Origin: CALREJ01 sp964533375
GTDB taxonomy: Bacteria; Patescibacteriota; Gracilibacteria; Peribacterales; Peribacteraceae
Length of the DNA: 64,000 nt
Reading direction: 5' to 3'
Assembly (NCBI GenBank): GCA_964533375.1
Contig: CAZHLW010000001.1
Location: 1-64,000 of the forward strand
The notes beneath the pieces were generated by a model that was not told the DNA's origin, made no database searches, and saw only the letters and a program-made list of their open reading frames with translations. Both the position numbers and the translations under genes were made by a program. Positions 7,375-15,736 of the stretch are shown here, one piece after another (within the stretch, counting starts at the first letter, position 1; each line of letters starts with the position of its first letter).

Positions 7375-8616
7375 TCTCAGAACTTTGATGGCCTCGAGGA
7401 TGGCGGGTTTTACTTTCATGATTTCTTCTTCGGTTGTGTGGATGCTCACAGACAATCTTGCGGATGCGTTGATGCCGAGAGTTGAGTGGAGCGGCTGGGC
7501 GCAGTGGTGGCCGGCGCGGAGGCAGATGCCTTTCTGGCCGAGAATATCGGTGAGGTCGTGCGGATGAATGTTGTCGATGGTGAAGCTGATGCAGCTGTGA
7601 CGGGTTATGGGTAATGAGTTATGGGTTATCGGGGTGTTTGGAGAAGGATTGCTTAAGATATGCAGGCCTGGGACTTGAGAAAGTTCTTCATGGACCAGTG
7701 TGAGCAGAACCTGTTCGTGGGCTATACGGTCTTCCCAGGAGAATTGGTTTTGCCAGTCTATGGCTGCCTTCAGTCCGACTGCTTCGGCTACCGGAGGCGT
7801 TCCTGCTTCGAACTTTGCCGGCGCATCTGCTGCAGTAAAGTGATCACGCGTGACCTCGCGGATCATCATCCCGCCGCCGAGGAAGGGGGACATCAAGCGC
7901 AAATGTTCACGCTTTCCGTAGAGCACGCCGATGCCGCTTGGTCCGTAGATTTTGTGGCCACTGAACGCAAGGAAATCGCAGTTGATCGCAGTCACATCAA
8001 TCGGCAAATGTGCGGCCATTTGAGCGGCATCAATAATCAACAGTGCATTTTTCTGGTGAACGATCTTACTGATGTTTTGCAGATCGGGTGCGGTTCCCAG
8101 CACATTACTCAGTCCGGTCACCGACACAATCTTCACGCGATCATCAGCCATTTGTTTTTCCATCGATATCAGATCAATCTGTCCATCACTCGTCATCTCC
8201 ACCCAGCGCACCTCAATGCCTTTCTGCTCTTTCAACTGGAGCCAGGGGACAATGTTGCTGTGGTGTTCCAGTACAGAGAGTAAAACGGCATCACCGGGTT
8301 TCAGAGTGTCGCCCAGACTGCGTGCCAAGAGATTCACAGATTCTGTCGTACTCTTCGTGAAGACAATTTCATCAGCGTGTTTTGCTTTTACAAACTGCCG
8401 CACTGCCTCTCTTGCATCTTCATACGCAGCGGTCGCTTTTTCTGCGAGCGGGTGCATGCCGCGATGCGGGTTACCGATGCCGGTTTCGTAGATCTTGCTC
8501 ATTGTATCAATCACAACCTGCGGCTTTTGCGAGGTAGCCGCGCCATCGAGGTACGTGATGTTCCCTTCCTTCAAAAAAGGGAAGTGCCGGCGGATGTCTG
8601 CTGGCTGCAGGCTCAT
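7360..8616 (-). CDS. sufS: Cysteine desulfurase SufS
   Basis: 418 residues. A PLP-dependent class-V aminotransferase-fold enzyme that converts cysteine to alanine and passes the persulfide sulfur to SufU. The PLP-binding lysine is in SGHKIYGPSGIGVLYG. HHSNIVPW near residue 110 and the catalytic cysteine in RAGHHCAQPLH near 365 are present. Before CISFTIDNIHPHDL there is an extra Asn/Pro/Thr-rich insertion encoded by a GGGTTATGGG-type repeat (7602-7634); the frame stays open. A TATACT ending 8 bases before ATG suggests a leaderless mRNA. Confidence 0.96.
   Translation of the reverse strand: MSLQPADIRRHFPFLKEGNITYLDGAATSQKPQVVIDTMSKIYETGIGNPHRGMHPLAEKATAAYEDAREAVRQFVKAKHADEIVFTKSTTESVNLLARSLGDTLKPGDAVLLSVLEHHSNIVPWLQLKEQKGIEVRWVEMTSDGQIDLISMEKQMADDRVKIVSVTGLSNVLGTAPDLQNISKIVHQKNALLIIDAAQMAAHLPIDVTAINCDFLAFSGHKIYGPSGIGVLYGKREHLRLMSPFLGGGMMIREVTRDHFTAADAPAKFEAGTPPVAEAVGLKAAIDWQNQFSWEDRIAHEQVLLTLVHEELSQVPGLHILSNPSPNTPITHNSLPITRHSCISFTIDNIHPHDLTDILGQKGICLRAGHHCAQPLHSTLGINASARLSVSIHTTEEEIMKVKPAILEAIKVLRPHNP
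7602..7634. repeat. GGGTTATGGG-family repeat inside sufS
   Basis: A 33-base copy of the family at 7343-7374 and 25584-25617. Its length keeps sufS in frame and encodes an Asn/Pro/Thr/His-rich loop on the minus strand, where other SufS proteins have a short connection. Confidence 0.75.
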
Positions 8617-8624
8617 GAGGCGAC

Positions 8625-8630
8625 AGTATA
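8625..8630 (-). promoter_or_regulatory. -10 TATACT of sufS
   Basis: Minus-strand TATACT ends 8 bases before the sufS ATG at 8616. No Shine-Dalgarno lies between them, implying a leaderless or nearly leaderless transcript. Confidence 0.65.
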
Positions 8631-8696
8631 CCCGATTCGCGCAGATGGTTTCGTCCTTTCCAGCTGCTTTTTTTTGATTGTTTACGGAAATCCGGG

Positions 8697-8725
8697 GTGA
8701 CCGGACCCCTTTCCGCCGCTATACT
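8697..8725 (+). promoter_or_regulatory. Promoter of the 952-aa membrane protein gene
   Basis: GTGACC (8697-8702), a 17-base spacer and TATACT (8720-8725). The start codon at 8750 is 24 bases past the -10, giving a short leader without Shine-Dalgarno. Confidence 0.6.
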
Positions 8726-8749
8726 TCAGGCTATTGATTTCCCGCTTCT

Positions 8750-11608
8750 ATGAACTTCAATTTATCCTCTCTGCGTATTGCTCTCCTGTGTCTTCTTATT
8801 CTGTGGGGAGGCCACACACTCTTTTCGTATCTGGCCGTTGATGTCCATCAGCAGGTGCTTTTGTCTGAGGAGCAGAGGAATACGGTGACGTCTGTATGTG
8901 GTGAGGCAAAAATCTGCACAGGCTTGATGTCCGTTATTCCCGTTATTACCAATACCATCGGACGGGCGTCTCCGTTTGTATGGTACTTCGTGTGGAGCGT
9001 GCTTGTGTACGGAGCGTTACTCGGAATGTCATTTTTGAAAACGGGAACCTGGCGTCTGCAGTTTACGATGACGCCGCTCAAATTCATTCTCGCATTCGTG
9101 GGATTCACGTGGGTGCTCTTTACGGTGTTTGCCAATGGAAACGTGGACGGCCAGCCGTACCGCAGGATTTTCATGCCAAGCAGCCAGGTGTATCCGACTG
9201 CGGATGAGCAGACCATTAATATCCTTACAGAAGACTACAACGGACTGAAAGAACGCGGGTGTCTGACGGAAATCCAGAGCGCGAGCGTGGGTGTGGAAAT
9301 TTCCGAAGTCAGTCATATCTGTATGCAGGGGGCATTCTTTACACGCGTCTTCAGTGAAATGCTCTGCGTGCTGTATTTGCTCTTTGTTTTCCTGTCCTTC
9401 GGCCGATTCCTGAAGCAGCAGCTGCGCATTCCTGCAAAGTCCCATCTTTTGGAGGCACTCTTCAGTACGGGTCTTGGAGCATGTGGCGTTATCGTCCTTC
9501 TCTGGACTCTTGCCGTTGCAGGCGTATACACGCAGCTGGCCGGCTGGTTACTGCTCCTCGCATTGCCGCTGGTGGTCTGGCCGCATGCGCTTTATTGGCT
9601 GAAGTCCCTCACGCAGAAAAAATGGGAGTTTGAAGGTCCGTGGCACAGCGGCTTTTTGTTCCTGACATGGCTGCTCCTTAGCTATCTGGTCTTCAACTTC
9701 CTGACCGTTGTGCGTCCCTTCCCGATTGGATGGGATGACCTGGGTGTGTATCTGAATGACCCGCGTTTGCTGGTGAGCTACGGCACCTTCATTCCGCGCA
9801 TGTTTGCGTTCCAGTGGCAGTACATTACCTCGCTTGGCTTCCTGCTCTTTGGCTACGACAGCTGGTTCGGTGCCACCACTTCCATGATGATGAACTGGAC
9901 CGCCGGACTCCTCTCCGTGTTTGCTGTTTATATTTTCGGTGCCACGTACCTGGGCCGCAGACAGGGAGTGATTGCAGCGCTGCTCTACTACACGTTGCCG
10001 CTGGTCGGACACTTCTCGTTTGCCGACATGAAGGTGGATAACGCAGTGTTCACAATGGGAACACTCTCCATGCTTGCGCTGTTTTTGGCACTTTTCCCGC
10101 CAACTGATGACAGTGATGAAGAGGTGGCGAGTGAAACAACATCACCAGACTTCTGGAGGTGGATTATTGTGGCTGGAATTTTTGGCGGCTTTGGCTTTGC
10201 CATGAAGCCGACAGTCATCATGGTCGTCATGTCTCTGTTTACCGTGATTGTCGGAACCCTGCTCCAGCCGCTTGCGATGGTGGGTGGTATGTTCCTGGCG
10301 TGGGCGGTGTTTACACATCAGAGTATTTTCAATGTGAAAGACGTGCTGCAGCGCATGATTAGCGATCCTGATGCCCTGTCTAAAACCACAGTCACACTCG
10401 TGTGTCTCGTTATTGGCGCCGTGCTTCTTGGCATCGGCTGCTACCTCAAGCCGCGCTCCGTGAAAAAGACATTCCTGGCATCCGTACTGTTTTTGGGTGT
10501 GTTCTTTGCGTCGATCCTGCCGTGGATTGTACACAACAACATTGTGGCAGGCCGCATGCCTCCTGGGCTTTTGCTCTCCGCACCAAACACCATCACTCCC
10601 GATTTCCTGGTGGGGGGACAGGTTCTGAAGCCCGGACAGAATGCACGGACACTGCCACCGGAACTTGCAGTAGATGATAAGAGTTCTGCCTGTGTGGGCG
10701 GTACATCCAAATCAGAAGAGCTAGACCGGTACTGGGGATATGGGGGAGGAATCGGTCATTATTTCGGACTGCCGTGGAGGTCGGTCATGAACCTGGACAG
10801 TGCAGGGTATTACGTGACAACTGTACCGGCACTGTTGCTGTTGCCGCTCCTTCTGCTTCTGCCGTTTTTCTGGACGAAGCGGGGACGGTGGTTGCGGTTC
10901 CTCTTTGCAGCCACACTCTTCATGGTGGTGCAGTGGGTCTTCTTTGCAAACGGTGTGCCGTGGTACGGCATCGGTATGTTTACGGGTCTGGTGATCGGGC
11001 TCGAGGCGCTCATTGCCAAAGCCCCCGATCAGCCGACAAAAATTGCTGCATCGGTGTTTGTGTTCTTCTCCATCCTCATTGCACTGGGAAACCGCTTCTG
11101 GCAGTTTGAAAGTCAGAAGAGCTTGTACACGTATCCTCTTGGTGTTGTATCCGCACCCGCTATGCAGGAACGCACCATTCCGCATTACAACGTTATCCGC
11201 GATGTGGTCATGCAGCGTGCCGAAGCTATGCCGGATACACCGTATGTCTATCGCATGGGAACGTTCATCCCGTACTTCATTCCGAAGAACCTGGAAGTCC
11301 TTCCGGTTGCGGACAACCAGCTCGATCTCTTCACCTGCATCAATCAGGACAAGAACGCCGCACTCACTGTTGCCCGCCTGAAGGCTCTTGGCTTTAACAG
11401 CATCATTTTCGACACGAATACCTCGACCATTGAGCGTGATCCGAACGGCAGTTTGCACAAGAAAGTGCAGGCCTTCCTGGACTTTGCCAACACACCGGGA
11501 CTGGGACTGCAGGCGGTCGTGAATGATACGGCCGGAGGCATTGTCTACATCCTATTGCCCGATTCTGTGCCAATGCCAACTTCTGTGCCGGAAGACGACA
11601 AAAGCTGA
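8750..11608 (+). CDS. Large multi-spanning GT-C-like membrane protein, putative glycosyltransferase
   Basis: 952 residues with about fifteen or more predicted membrane helices through residue 780. A soluble C-terminal domain of about 150 residues follows (DVVMQRAEAMPDTPYVYRMG, LKALGFNSIIFDT). A loop after an early membrane segment contains IGWDDLGVYLNDPR, where acidic residues sit as in the catalytic first loop of GT-C/GT39 enzymes. Such enzymes take sugars from lipid carriers and act on the outer face of the membrane. The architecture resembles the two smaller proteins at 27247 and 28911. It heads an operon with a GT2 enzyme and a DUF2304 protein, a pairing common in lipid-linked sugar synthesis. 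The exact reaction is unknown. Confidence 0.65.
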   Translation: MNFNLSSLRIALLCLLILWGGHTLFSYLAVDVHQQVLLSEEQRNTVTSVCGEAKICTGLMSVIPVITNTIGRASPFVWYFVWSVLVYGALLGMSFLKTGTWRLQFTMTPLKFILAFVGFTWVLFTVFANGNVDGQPYRRIFMPSSQVYPTADEQTINILTEDYNGLKERGCLTEIQSASVGVEISEVSHICMQGAFFTRVFSEMLCVLYLLFVFLSFGRFLKQQLRIPAKSHLLEALFSTGLGACGVIVLLWTLAVAGVYTQLAGWLLLLALPLVVWPHALYWLKSLTQKKWEFEGPWHSGFLFLTWLLLSYLVFNFLTVVRPFPIGWDDLGVYLNDPRLLVSYGTFIPRMFAFQWQYITSLGFLLFGYDSWFGATTSMMMNWTAGLLSVFAVYIFGATYLGRRQGVIAALLYYTLPLVGHFSFADMKVDNAVFTMGTLSMLALFLALFPPTDDSDEEVASETTSPDFWRWIIVAGIFGGFGFAMKPTVIMVVMSLFTVIVGTLLQPLAMVGGMFLAWAVFTHQSIFNVKDVLQRMISDPDALSKTTVTLVCLVIGAVLLGIGCYLKPRSVKKTFLASVLFLGVFFASILPWIVHNNIVAGRMPPGLLLSAPNTITPDFLVGGQVLKPGQNARTLPPELAVDDKSSACVGGTSKSEELDRYWGYGGGIGHYFGLPWRSVMNLDSAGYYVTTVPALLLLPLLLLLPFFWTKRGRWLRFLFAATLFMVVQWVFFANGVPWYGIGMFTGLVIGLEALIAKAPDQPTKIAASVFVFFSILIALGNRFWQFESQKSLYTYPLGVVSAPAMQERTIPHYNVIRDVVMQRAEAMPDTPYVYRMGTFIPYFIPKNLEVLPVADNQLDLFTCINQDKNAALTVARLKALGFNSIIFDTNTSTIERDPNGSLHKKVQAFLDFANTPGLGLQAVVNDTAGGIVYILLPDSVPMPTSVPEDDKS

Positions 11609-11614
11609 TATCCT
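11609..11614 (+). promoter_or_regulatory. -10 TATCCT of the GT2 gene at 11621
   Basis: TATCCT, preceded by TGA, ends exactly 6 bases before the ATG. It lies just after the upstream stop, so it may be an internal leaderless promoter. Confidence 0.5.
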
Positions 11615-11620
11615 GTATCC

Positions 11621-12286
11621 ATGATCGTCGCCGTTATTCCCGCCTACAACGAAGCCACGCGCATAGCGTCTGTGGTGAGCGATGTCATGCGTTTTGTTGA
11701 TCGCATTGTGGTGGTGGATGATGGATCATCTGACAGAACGGCGGAGGTGGCGGAGAAAGCTGGAGCACTGGTTGTCCGGCACATGACCAACTGCGGAGCG
11801 GGTGCTGCGACTATGACCGGACTCGAAGCGGCACGTTTACTTGGCGCCGACAGCGTTGTCACACTCGATGCCGATGAACAGCACATGCCTGAAGATATCC
11901 CTGCGCTTTTAAAACCTCTGAACGACAACCTTGCCGATATTGTGTTTGCCAACCGCTTCGGAACGAAGAATAAAATTCCGTTCATCCGCCGTGTTTTCAA
12001 TGGCATTGGAAATATCGTTTCGTTCCTGGCTACAGGCCAGTGGGTGAGCGACAGCCAGTGCGGCTACAAGGCTTTTGGTTCGAAGGCTCTGGCGGACATC
12101 AATCTGCGTATGAGTGGCTTTGAATTCTGTACAGAGATTGTGCGCGAGTCCGTGCAGCACAAGTGGAGGATTGCACAGATTCCCATCAAAGTGATTTACT
12201 CCGAGTACACGCTTGCCAAAGGACAGTCGTTTGCAAACGGTGTGCGCACCGCTTTTAAAATTCTTCTCCGTTCCTTCCTCCGATGA
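11621..12286 (+). CDS. GT2 family glycosyltransferase, polyprenyl-phosphate sugar synthase-like
   Basis: 221 residues. The GT-A core is clear: VIPAYNEATRI at the N-terminus, VVVDDGSSDRT near residue 35 for nucleotide binding, and TLDADEQH near 85 as the DXD-type metal site. SDSQCGYKAFGSKAL near 145 is typical of the DPM1/DPG synthase subgroup. These enzymes move a sugar from a nucleotide to undecaprenyl phosphate on the cytoplasmic face. There are no membrane helices of its own; the next gene, a small DUF2304 membrane protein, overlaps it by 4 bases and is the likely anchor. Confidence 0.88.
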   Translation: MIVAVIPAYNEATRIASVVSDVMRFVDRIVVVDDGSSDRTAEVAEKAGALVVRHMTNCGAGAATMTGLEAARLLGADSVVTLDADEQHMPEDIPALLKPLNDNLADIVFANRFGTKNKIPFIRRVFNGIGNIVSFLATGQWVSDSQCGYKAFGSKALADINLRMSGFEFCTEIVRESVQHKWRIAQIPIKVIYSEYTLAKGQSFANGVRTAFKILLRSFLR

Positions 12287-12633
12287 GTCTCTCGCCGTAC
12301 CAAATTGTCGTGCCCCTGCTCTCCATCCTCGCAATGATCTACGCGTGGAATCTGGTCGTGCGTCAGAAGAAGACGCTGTGGGAGGCGTTGCTTTGGACTA
12401 TCTTCTGGGCGCTCATTGCTCTCATTGCACTCTACCCCGGATTGCTGTCGTACCTGACTGCGGCAACGGGTATTAAGAGCCGGGAGAATGCCGTTATCTT
12501 CACGTCCATCGGGATTCTGTTTTTCATGGTGTTTTACATGATTATCCGCCTGGAGGAGCTGGAACAGCGGCAGACCAAGATGGTGCGCGAAAGTGCGCTT
12601 CGTGAGGCTGGATTGACAAAGGGGGATCAGTGA
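12283..12633 (+). CDS. DUF2304 small membrane protein
   Basis: 116 residues with three hydrophobic segments (IVVPLLSILAMIYAWNLVV, ALLWTIFWALIALIALYPG, IFTSIGILFFMVFYMIIRL) and a charged coiled tail LEELEQRQTKMVRES. This pattern matches DUF2304 proteins, which commonly follow polyprenyl-phosphate glycosyltransferases. The ATGA overlap with the GT2 gene supports a complex. The stop codon (GGGGATCAGTGA) lies in a GATCGGAGATC-type repeat. Confidence 0.85.
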   Translation: MSLSPYQIVVPLLSILAMIYAWNLVVRQKKTLWEALLWTIFWALIALIALYPGLLSYLTAATGIKSRENAVIFTSIGILFFMVFYMIIRLEELEQRQTKMVRESALREAGLTKGDQ

Positions 12634-12679
12634 TCGGAGATCTGAGATCGGGAGGGTTAGGGTTTGGGTTTGGGTTCGG
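12630..12679 (+). repeat. GATCGGAGATC repeat joined to a GGGTTA/GGGTTT G-tract
   Basis: The first half (GATCGGAGATCTGAGATC) matches a repeat inside the next gene at 13256-13288, and the region supplies the DUF2304 stop. The second half has five GGG runs with 1-3 base gaps (12650-12674), meeting the G-quadruplex pattern on the coding strand. It ends one base before the TATACT of the next gene. Confidence 0.8.
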
Positions 12680-12685
12680 TATACT
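12680..12685 (+). promoter_or_regulatory. -10 TATACT of the GT4 gene at 12692
   Basis: TATACT ends exactly 6 bases before ATG 12692, and the G-quadruplex-type tract lies immediately upstream. A leaderless start is predicted. Confidence 0.7.
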
Positions 12686-12691
12686 TTGGTT

Positions 12692-13801
12692 ATGCAGACG
12701 ATTCTTTTAGTCAGCCCCTATTGGAAAGAGCAGCACCGGTGGATGGTGAGCGGGTTTAAGCTGGCGGAATTGTGGCAGCGGCTGGGGTACAGAGTGGTGG
12801 TGGTGTGCATGGGGTCTGAGACGCGTGTTGAGAATGTGTCCAGCACGCTTACGGTGCATTTCCGCAAAGATTGGTTCCTGAAGGACCCTCTCAACTTCGG
12901 TATCGCGTTTGGGTTTGCGGGGTACGTCCGGCGCATCATCAAAGAAGTGAAGCCAGATCACGTCGTCATCAACAAAGTTCTTTTCTGGAGTTCGTTCAGC
13001 ATCATTCCACTGAGGCTCCGTGGCATCAAAGTGCAATTACTGACCGATGCCCTTGTCGGCATCACCTGGTTCCCGCGAGGGGTACTGCCCGGCATCATCA
13101 TGCGGATTGGTGCGTGGACAGTGGGGTGGCTGGTTCTCCTCTGTGCGGAGCGCGTGGCCTTCTTCCACCCGCAGCCTCCGCGAGTTTTGAAGATTCTCGG
13201 CATCAGCAAAAAGTCCCGCGTGATTCCTACTGGCATTGATCCTGCGCCTTACAGGCGGGAGATCGGAGATCAGCGATCGGAGATCAGGGTGACGTATATC
13301 GGACGCTTGGAATCGGTGAAAGGTGTTGATGATTTTTTGGCTGCGAGCGTGCCGCTTAAGAAGGAGTATCCAAATCTCGAAATTCAAGTGATCGGTTGGT
13401 ACAGAGACGATCATCCTCTGGTTACAGAATATGGTGATGATGTGCGCTTCACAGGTCTTCGTGAGGATATCCCGGCCATTCTTTCTACAACCGATATCTT
13501 CGTTCTCCCCAGCTACAGCGAAGGCCTCAGCAATGCGCTGATGGAAGCGATGGCAAGTTCGTGTGCGTGCGTTGCGTCGGATGTCGGAGGGAACCGCTAC
13601 CTGCTCCAGAACGGAGTCTCCGGATTACTCTTCCCTGCAGGGGATCGTGAAGCGCTGGCAGCTCATATCCGCAGACTTATCGACGATCCTGCAAAGCGCC
13701 GTGATCTGGGTATAGCTGCCCGTAAAAGAATCGACGAAGTCTTCAGTTGGGATGTGATCGGCAGACAGTATCAGTCTCTGTTCCACGAAGCAGGCGCATG
13801 A
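12692..13801 (+). CDS. GT4 family glycosyltransferase
   Basis: 369 residues, GT-B fold. The N-terminal acceptor domain begins MQTILLVSPYWKEQHRWM. The C-terminal donor domain has VTYIGRLESVKGVDDFL near residue 200 and the E-x7-E motif in SYSEGLSNALMEAMA near 280. Just before the donor domain is an extra RREIGDQRSEIR segment encoded in frame by a GATCGGAGATC repeat, placed in the flexible linker where it should do little harm. It retains the cytoplasmic glycan-assembly role expected of the family. The ATG is chosen because TATACT lies 6 bases upstream; TTG 12686 is less likely. Confidence 0.9.
   Translation: MQTILLVSPYWKEQHRWMVSGFKLAELWQRLGYRVVVVCMGSETRVENVSSTLTVHFRKDWFLKDPLNFGIAFGFAGYVRRIIKEVKPDHVVINKVLFWSSFSIIPLRLRGIKVQLLTDALVGITWFPRGVLPGIIMRIGAWTVGWLVLLCAERVAFFHPQPPRVLKILGISKKSRVIPTGIDPAPYRREIGDQRSEIRVTYIGRLESVKGVDDFLAASVPLKKEYPNLEIQVIGWYRDDHPLVTEYGDDVRFTGLREDIPAILSTTDIFVLPSYSEGLSNALMEAMASSCACVASDVGGNRYLLQNGVSGLLFPAGDREALAAHIRRLIDDPAKRRDLGIAARKRIDEVFSWDVIGRQYQSLFHEAGA
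13256..13288 (+). repeat. GATCGGAGATC repeat inside a glycosyltransferase gene
   Basis: Two tandem GATCGGAGATCAG units preceded by GGGA sit in frame between the two Rossmann domains of the GT4 protein. They match the intergenic copy at 12632-12650. Confidence 0.75.
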
Positions 13802-14862
13802 AAAAGATTGTCATTCTTTCGGCATTCCTCTCACCGTTTCGCAGCGGTGCCGAAGCCTGTGCGGAAGAAATGCCGCAGCTTCTGACCGGTGATTTTGCAT
13901 TTACTATCATCACCGCCCGCATGAAGAAATCGCTCCCTGTTCATGATCATCTTGGGTCTATTGACGTTCATCGTATCGGGTTCGGGACATCGTTCGATAA
14001 ATGGCTCTACCCGTTCATCGCGCCTTTTGCTGCGCGTCAGTATAAGCCGGATATTATCCACGCCGTGCTGGAATCATTCGCCGGTCTTGCGCTCGTGTTC
14101 TGTGCGCGGACAGAGCCGAAGGCCAAAAGAATCCTTACGTGCCAGAGTACGAACACCTCATTCCTGCTCGGACTCATGCACCGCACTGCTGATCGTGTGA
14201 CCGCCATCAGTACAGTTCTCGTGAAGCGTGCACAGACACTCGGCCGCACCGATGTGGTCCTGATTCCAAACGGTATCCGCCTGGCGGATTTGCGTGCCGC
14301 CTGCAAAGAAATCAAAAAGAGTGCCGAACGTCTGCTATTTGTCGGACGTCTGGAACCAATGAAAGGAGTGGCTGTGTTGCTGGATGCTTTTGCAATCACC
14401 GTCCCGCGGCATCCGGAAATGCGTCTGCATGTGGTGGGCGACGGATCATTACGTTCGTCTCTGGAGGCGCGGCATCCGCATCTGGTGCAGAGCGGACACA
14501 TAGTCTTTCGCGGGTATCTGCCGCCACTGTCTGTGTACAGGGAATATGCAGAAGCGGATCTGTTCTGTGCGCTCTCCAGAAGCGAAGCGCTCGGGAATGT
14601 CTTTCTGGAGGCCCAGGCGAGCGGATGTGCGGTGGTTGCTACCAATGTCGGCGGTATTCCCGAAATTGTAAAAGAAGGAGAGACCGGTTTGCTTGTTGCC
14701 CCGAATGACAGCGAATCGGCTGCCGCAGCAATGGACCTGCTGATGAGTAATCCGTCGCTCAAAGAAACGCTCCAGAAAAACGGCATACAGCACGCGCAGG
14801 CCTACGACTGGAAAACCATCGCAGAGCAGTACAAGTCTGTGTATCAGGAGGCACTCCGTTGA
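13798..14862 (+). CDS. GT4 family glycosyltransferase
   Basis: 354 residues, starting at ATG 13798, which overlaps the preceding stop as ATGA. Donor domain: LLFVGRLEPMKGVAVLLDAF near residue 180 and E-x7-E in SRSEALGNVFLEAQASG near 260, followed by VVATNVGGIPEIVKEGETG. A retaining nucleotide-sugar-dependent glycosyltransferase, cytoplasmic or membrane-associated. The last codons (QEALR-stop) are encoded by a short element shared in inverted form with the end of the gene at 54416-55681. The 3' end overlaps the convergent rmlA-like gene by 19 bases. Confidence 0.88.
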   Translation: MKKIVILSAFLSPFRSGAEACAEEMPQLLTGDFAFTIITARMKKSLPVHDHLGSIDVHRIGFGTSFDKWLYPFIAPFAARQYKPDIIHAVLESFAGLALVFCARTEPKAKRILTCQSTNTSFLLGLMHRTADRVTAISTVLVKRAQTLGRTDVVLIPNGIRLADLRAACKEIKKSAERLLFVGRLEPMKGVAVLLDAFAITVPRHPEMRLHVVGDGSLRSSLEARHPHLVQSGHIVFRGYLPPLSVYREYAEADLFCALSRSEALGNVFLEAQASGCAVVATNVGGIPEIVKEGETGLLVAPNDSESAAAAMDLLMSNPSLKETLQKNGIQHAQAYDWKTIAEQYKSVYQEALR

Positions 14863-15557
14863 GCACGCACTAAACCTGCCGCCTCAAACAAACTCTCAAA
14901 CGTTCCCGCATCCACCCATTCTTTCTGGAGGATGGAGGCCTTCAGTTCGCCGGTTGCTAAAAAGCCGCGGCTCACGTCTGTAATTTCTTTCTCGCCTCTG
15001 GCGGAGGCCTGCAGATTTCTGATGATGTCGAAGCAGCGCGGGTCATAGATATAACAGCCGGTCACCGCGAAATTACTTTTGGGTTCCGCCGGTTTTTCCT
15101 CAATCGACACAATGCGTTCGCCATCCAGCTCCGCCACACCAAAGCGCTTTGGGTCATCAACTTCTTTCAGAAACACATGACCGCCGCGCTCAAAAGAACG
15201 GATGATGGGGGACAGATCATCAAAGAAAATATTGTCCCCAAGGATTGCACAGATGTCCTGACCGTCGGCAAATTCTTCGGCCAGGCCGAGTGCTTCCGCA
15301 ATGCCGCCCGGTTTGTCCTGCACCTTGTACGCAAACGTCGCACCGAAGCGTCCGCCCGACCCAAGGAAGCTTGTGATCTGGTCGATGTGTTCCGGACCCG
15401 TGATGACTGCAATATCGGTAATGCCGGCATGCAGCAGTGTCTCCAGCGGGAACTGGATGAGGGGCCGGTCGTAGACGGGCAGCAGGCTTTTATTCGTGAT
15501 TTCGGTCAGAGGCCGAAGTCGGGAGCCGGTGCCACCGCAGATCAAAACGCCTTTCAT
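14844..15557 (-). CDS. rmlA: Sugar-nucleotide thymidylyltransferase, RmlA-like
   Basis: 237 residues, the short RmlA type. It joins glucose-1-phosphate to dTTP to give dTDP-glucose. GGTGSRLRPLT at residues 8-18 is the nucleotide-binding signature and NKSLLPVYDRPLIQFPLETL follows. ILGDNIFFDD near 105 carries the metal-binding Asp, and VSIEEKPAEPKSNFAVTGCYIYD near 155 is also typical. It is divergent from the rmlB-like gene across a repeat-filled gap. No RmlC or RmlD was seen, so dTDP-glucose here probably feeds amino- or formylamino-sugars rather than rhamnose. TACACT ends 7 bases before ATG. Confidence 0.9.
   Translation of the reverse strand: MKGVLICGGTGSRLRPLTEITNKSLLPVYDRPLIQFPLETLLHAGITDIAVITGPEHIDQITSFLGSGGRFGATFAYKVQDKPGGIAEALGLAEEFADGQDICAILGDNIFFDDLSPIIRSFERGGHVFLKEVDDPKRFGVAELDGERIVSIEEKPAEPKSNFAVTGCYIYDPRCFDIIRNLQASARGEKEITDVSRGFLATGELKASILQKEWVDAGTFESLFEAAGLVRAQRSAS
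14845..14864 (+). repeat. Shared gene-end element, copy 1
   Basis: CAGGAGGCACTCCGTTGAGC matches 18 of 20 bases of the reverse complement of 55661-55680. At both sites it covers the stops of two convergent genes, giving QEALR-stop on one strand and AQRSAS-stop on the other. Confidence 0.75.
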
Positions 15558-15564
15558 AGAGGTT

Positions 15565-15570
15565 AGTGTA
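15565..15570 (-). promoter_or_regulatory. -10 TACACT of rmlA
   Basis: Minus-strand TACACT ends 7 bases before the ATG at 15557, with no Shine-Dalgarno between. Confidence 0.55.
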
Positions 15571-15610
15571 GAGAAGTGAGCTTTTTCTGGCTAGGCAGTT
15601 AAAACCGTGA

Positions 15611-15710
15611 GATCTGCGGAAATTCGAAATCTGAATGACAAAAGTTTCAAACATTCAGCCTTCGAGCTTCGGTATTCCATTCGAATTTCGGGTTTCGTGC
15701 TTCGGATTTA
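15611..15710. repeat. CGAATTTCGTGCTTCGGATTT-family inverted repeat, copy 1
   Basis: Arms GAAATTCGAA (15619-15628) and TTCGAATTTC (15680-15689) flank an inner TGAATG/CATTCA pair. The right flank TTTCGTGCTTCGGATTTACG matches the copy at 32814-32935. It fills the divergent gap between rmlA and rmlB, and its translation had falsely extended the rmlB frame upstream. Confidence 0.75.
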
Positions 15711-15724
15711 CGTCTCTTCTGGAG

Positions 15725-15730
15725 TATCAT
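15725..15730 (+). promoter_or_regulatory. -10 TATCAT of rmlB
   Basis: TATCAT ends exactly 6 bases before ATG 15737. It fixes the start at MNILVTGG rather than further upstream in the repeat. Confidence 0.6.
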
Positions 15731-15736
15731 TCTTCC

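Noticed and set aside
15635..15736. N-terminal extension of RmlB through the upstream repeat
   Set aside because: The extension is translated repeat sequence; the family begins at MNILVTGG and a -10 lies 6 bases before that ATG.
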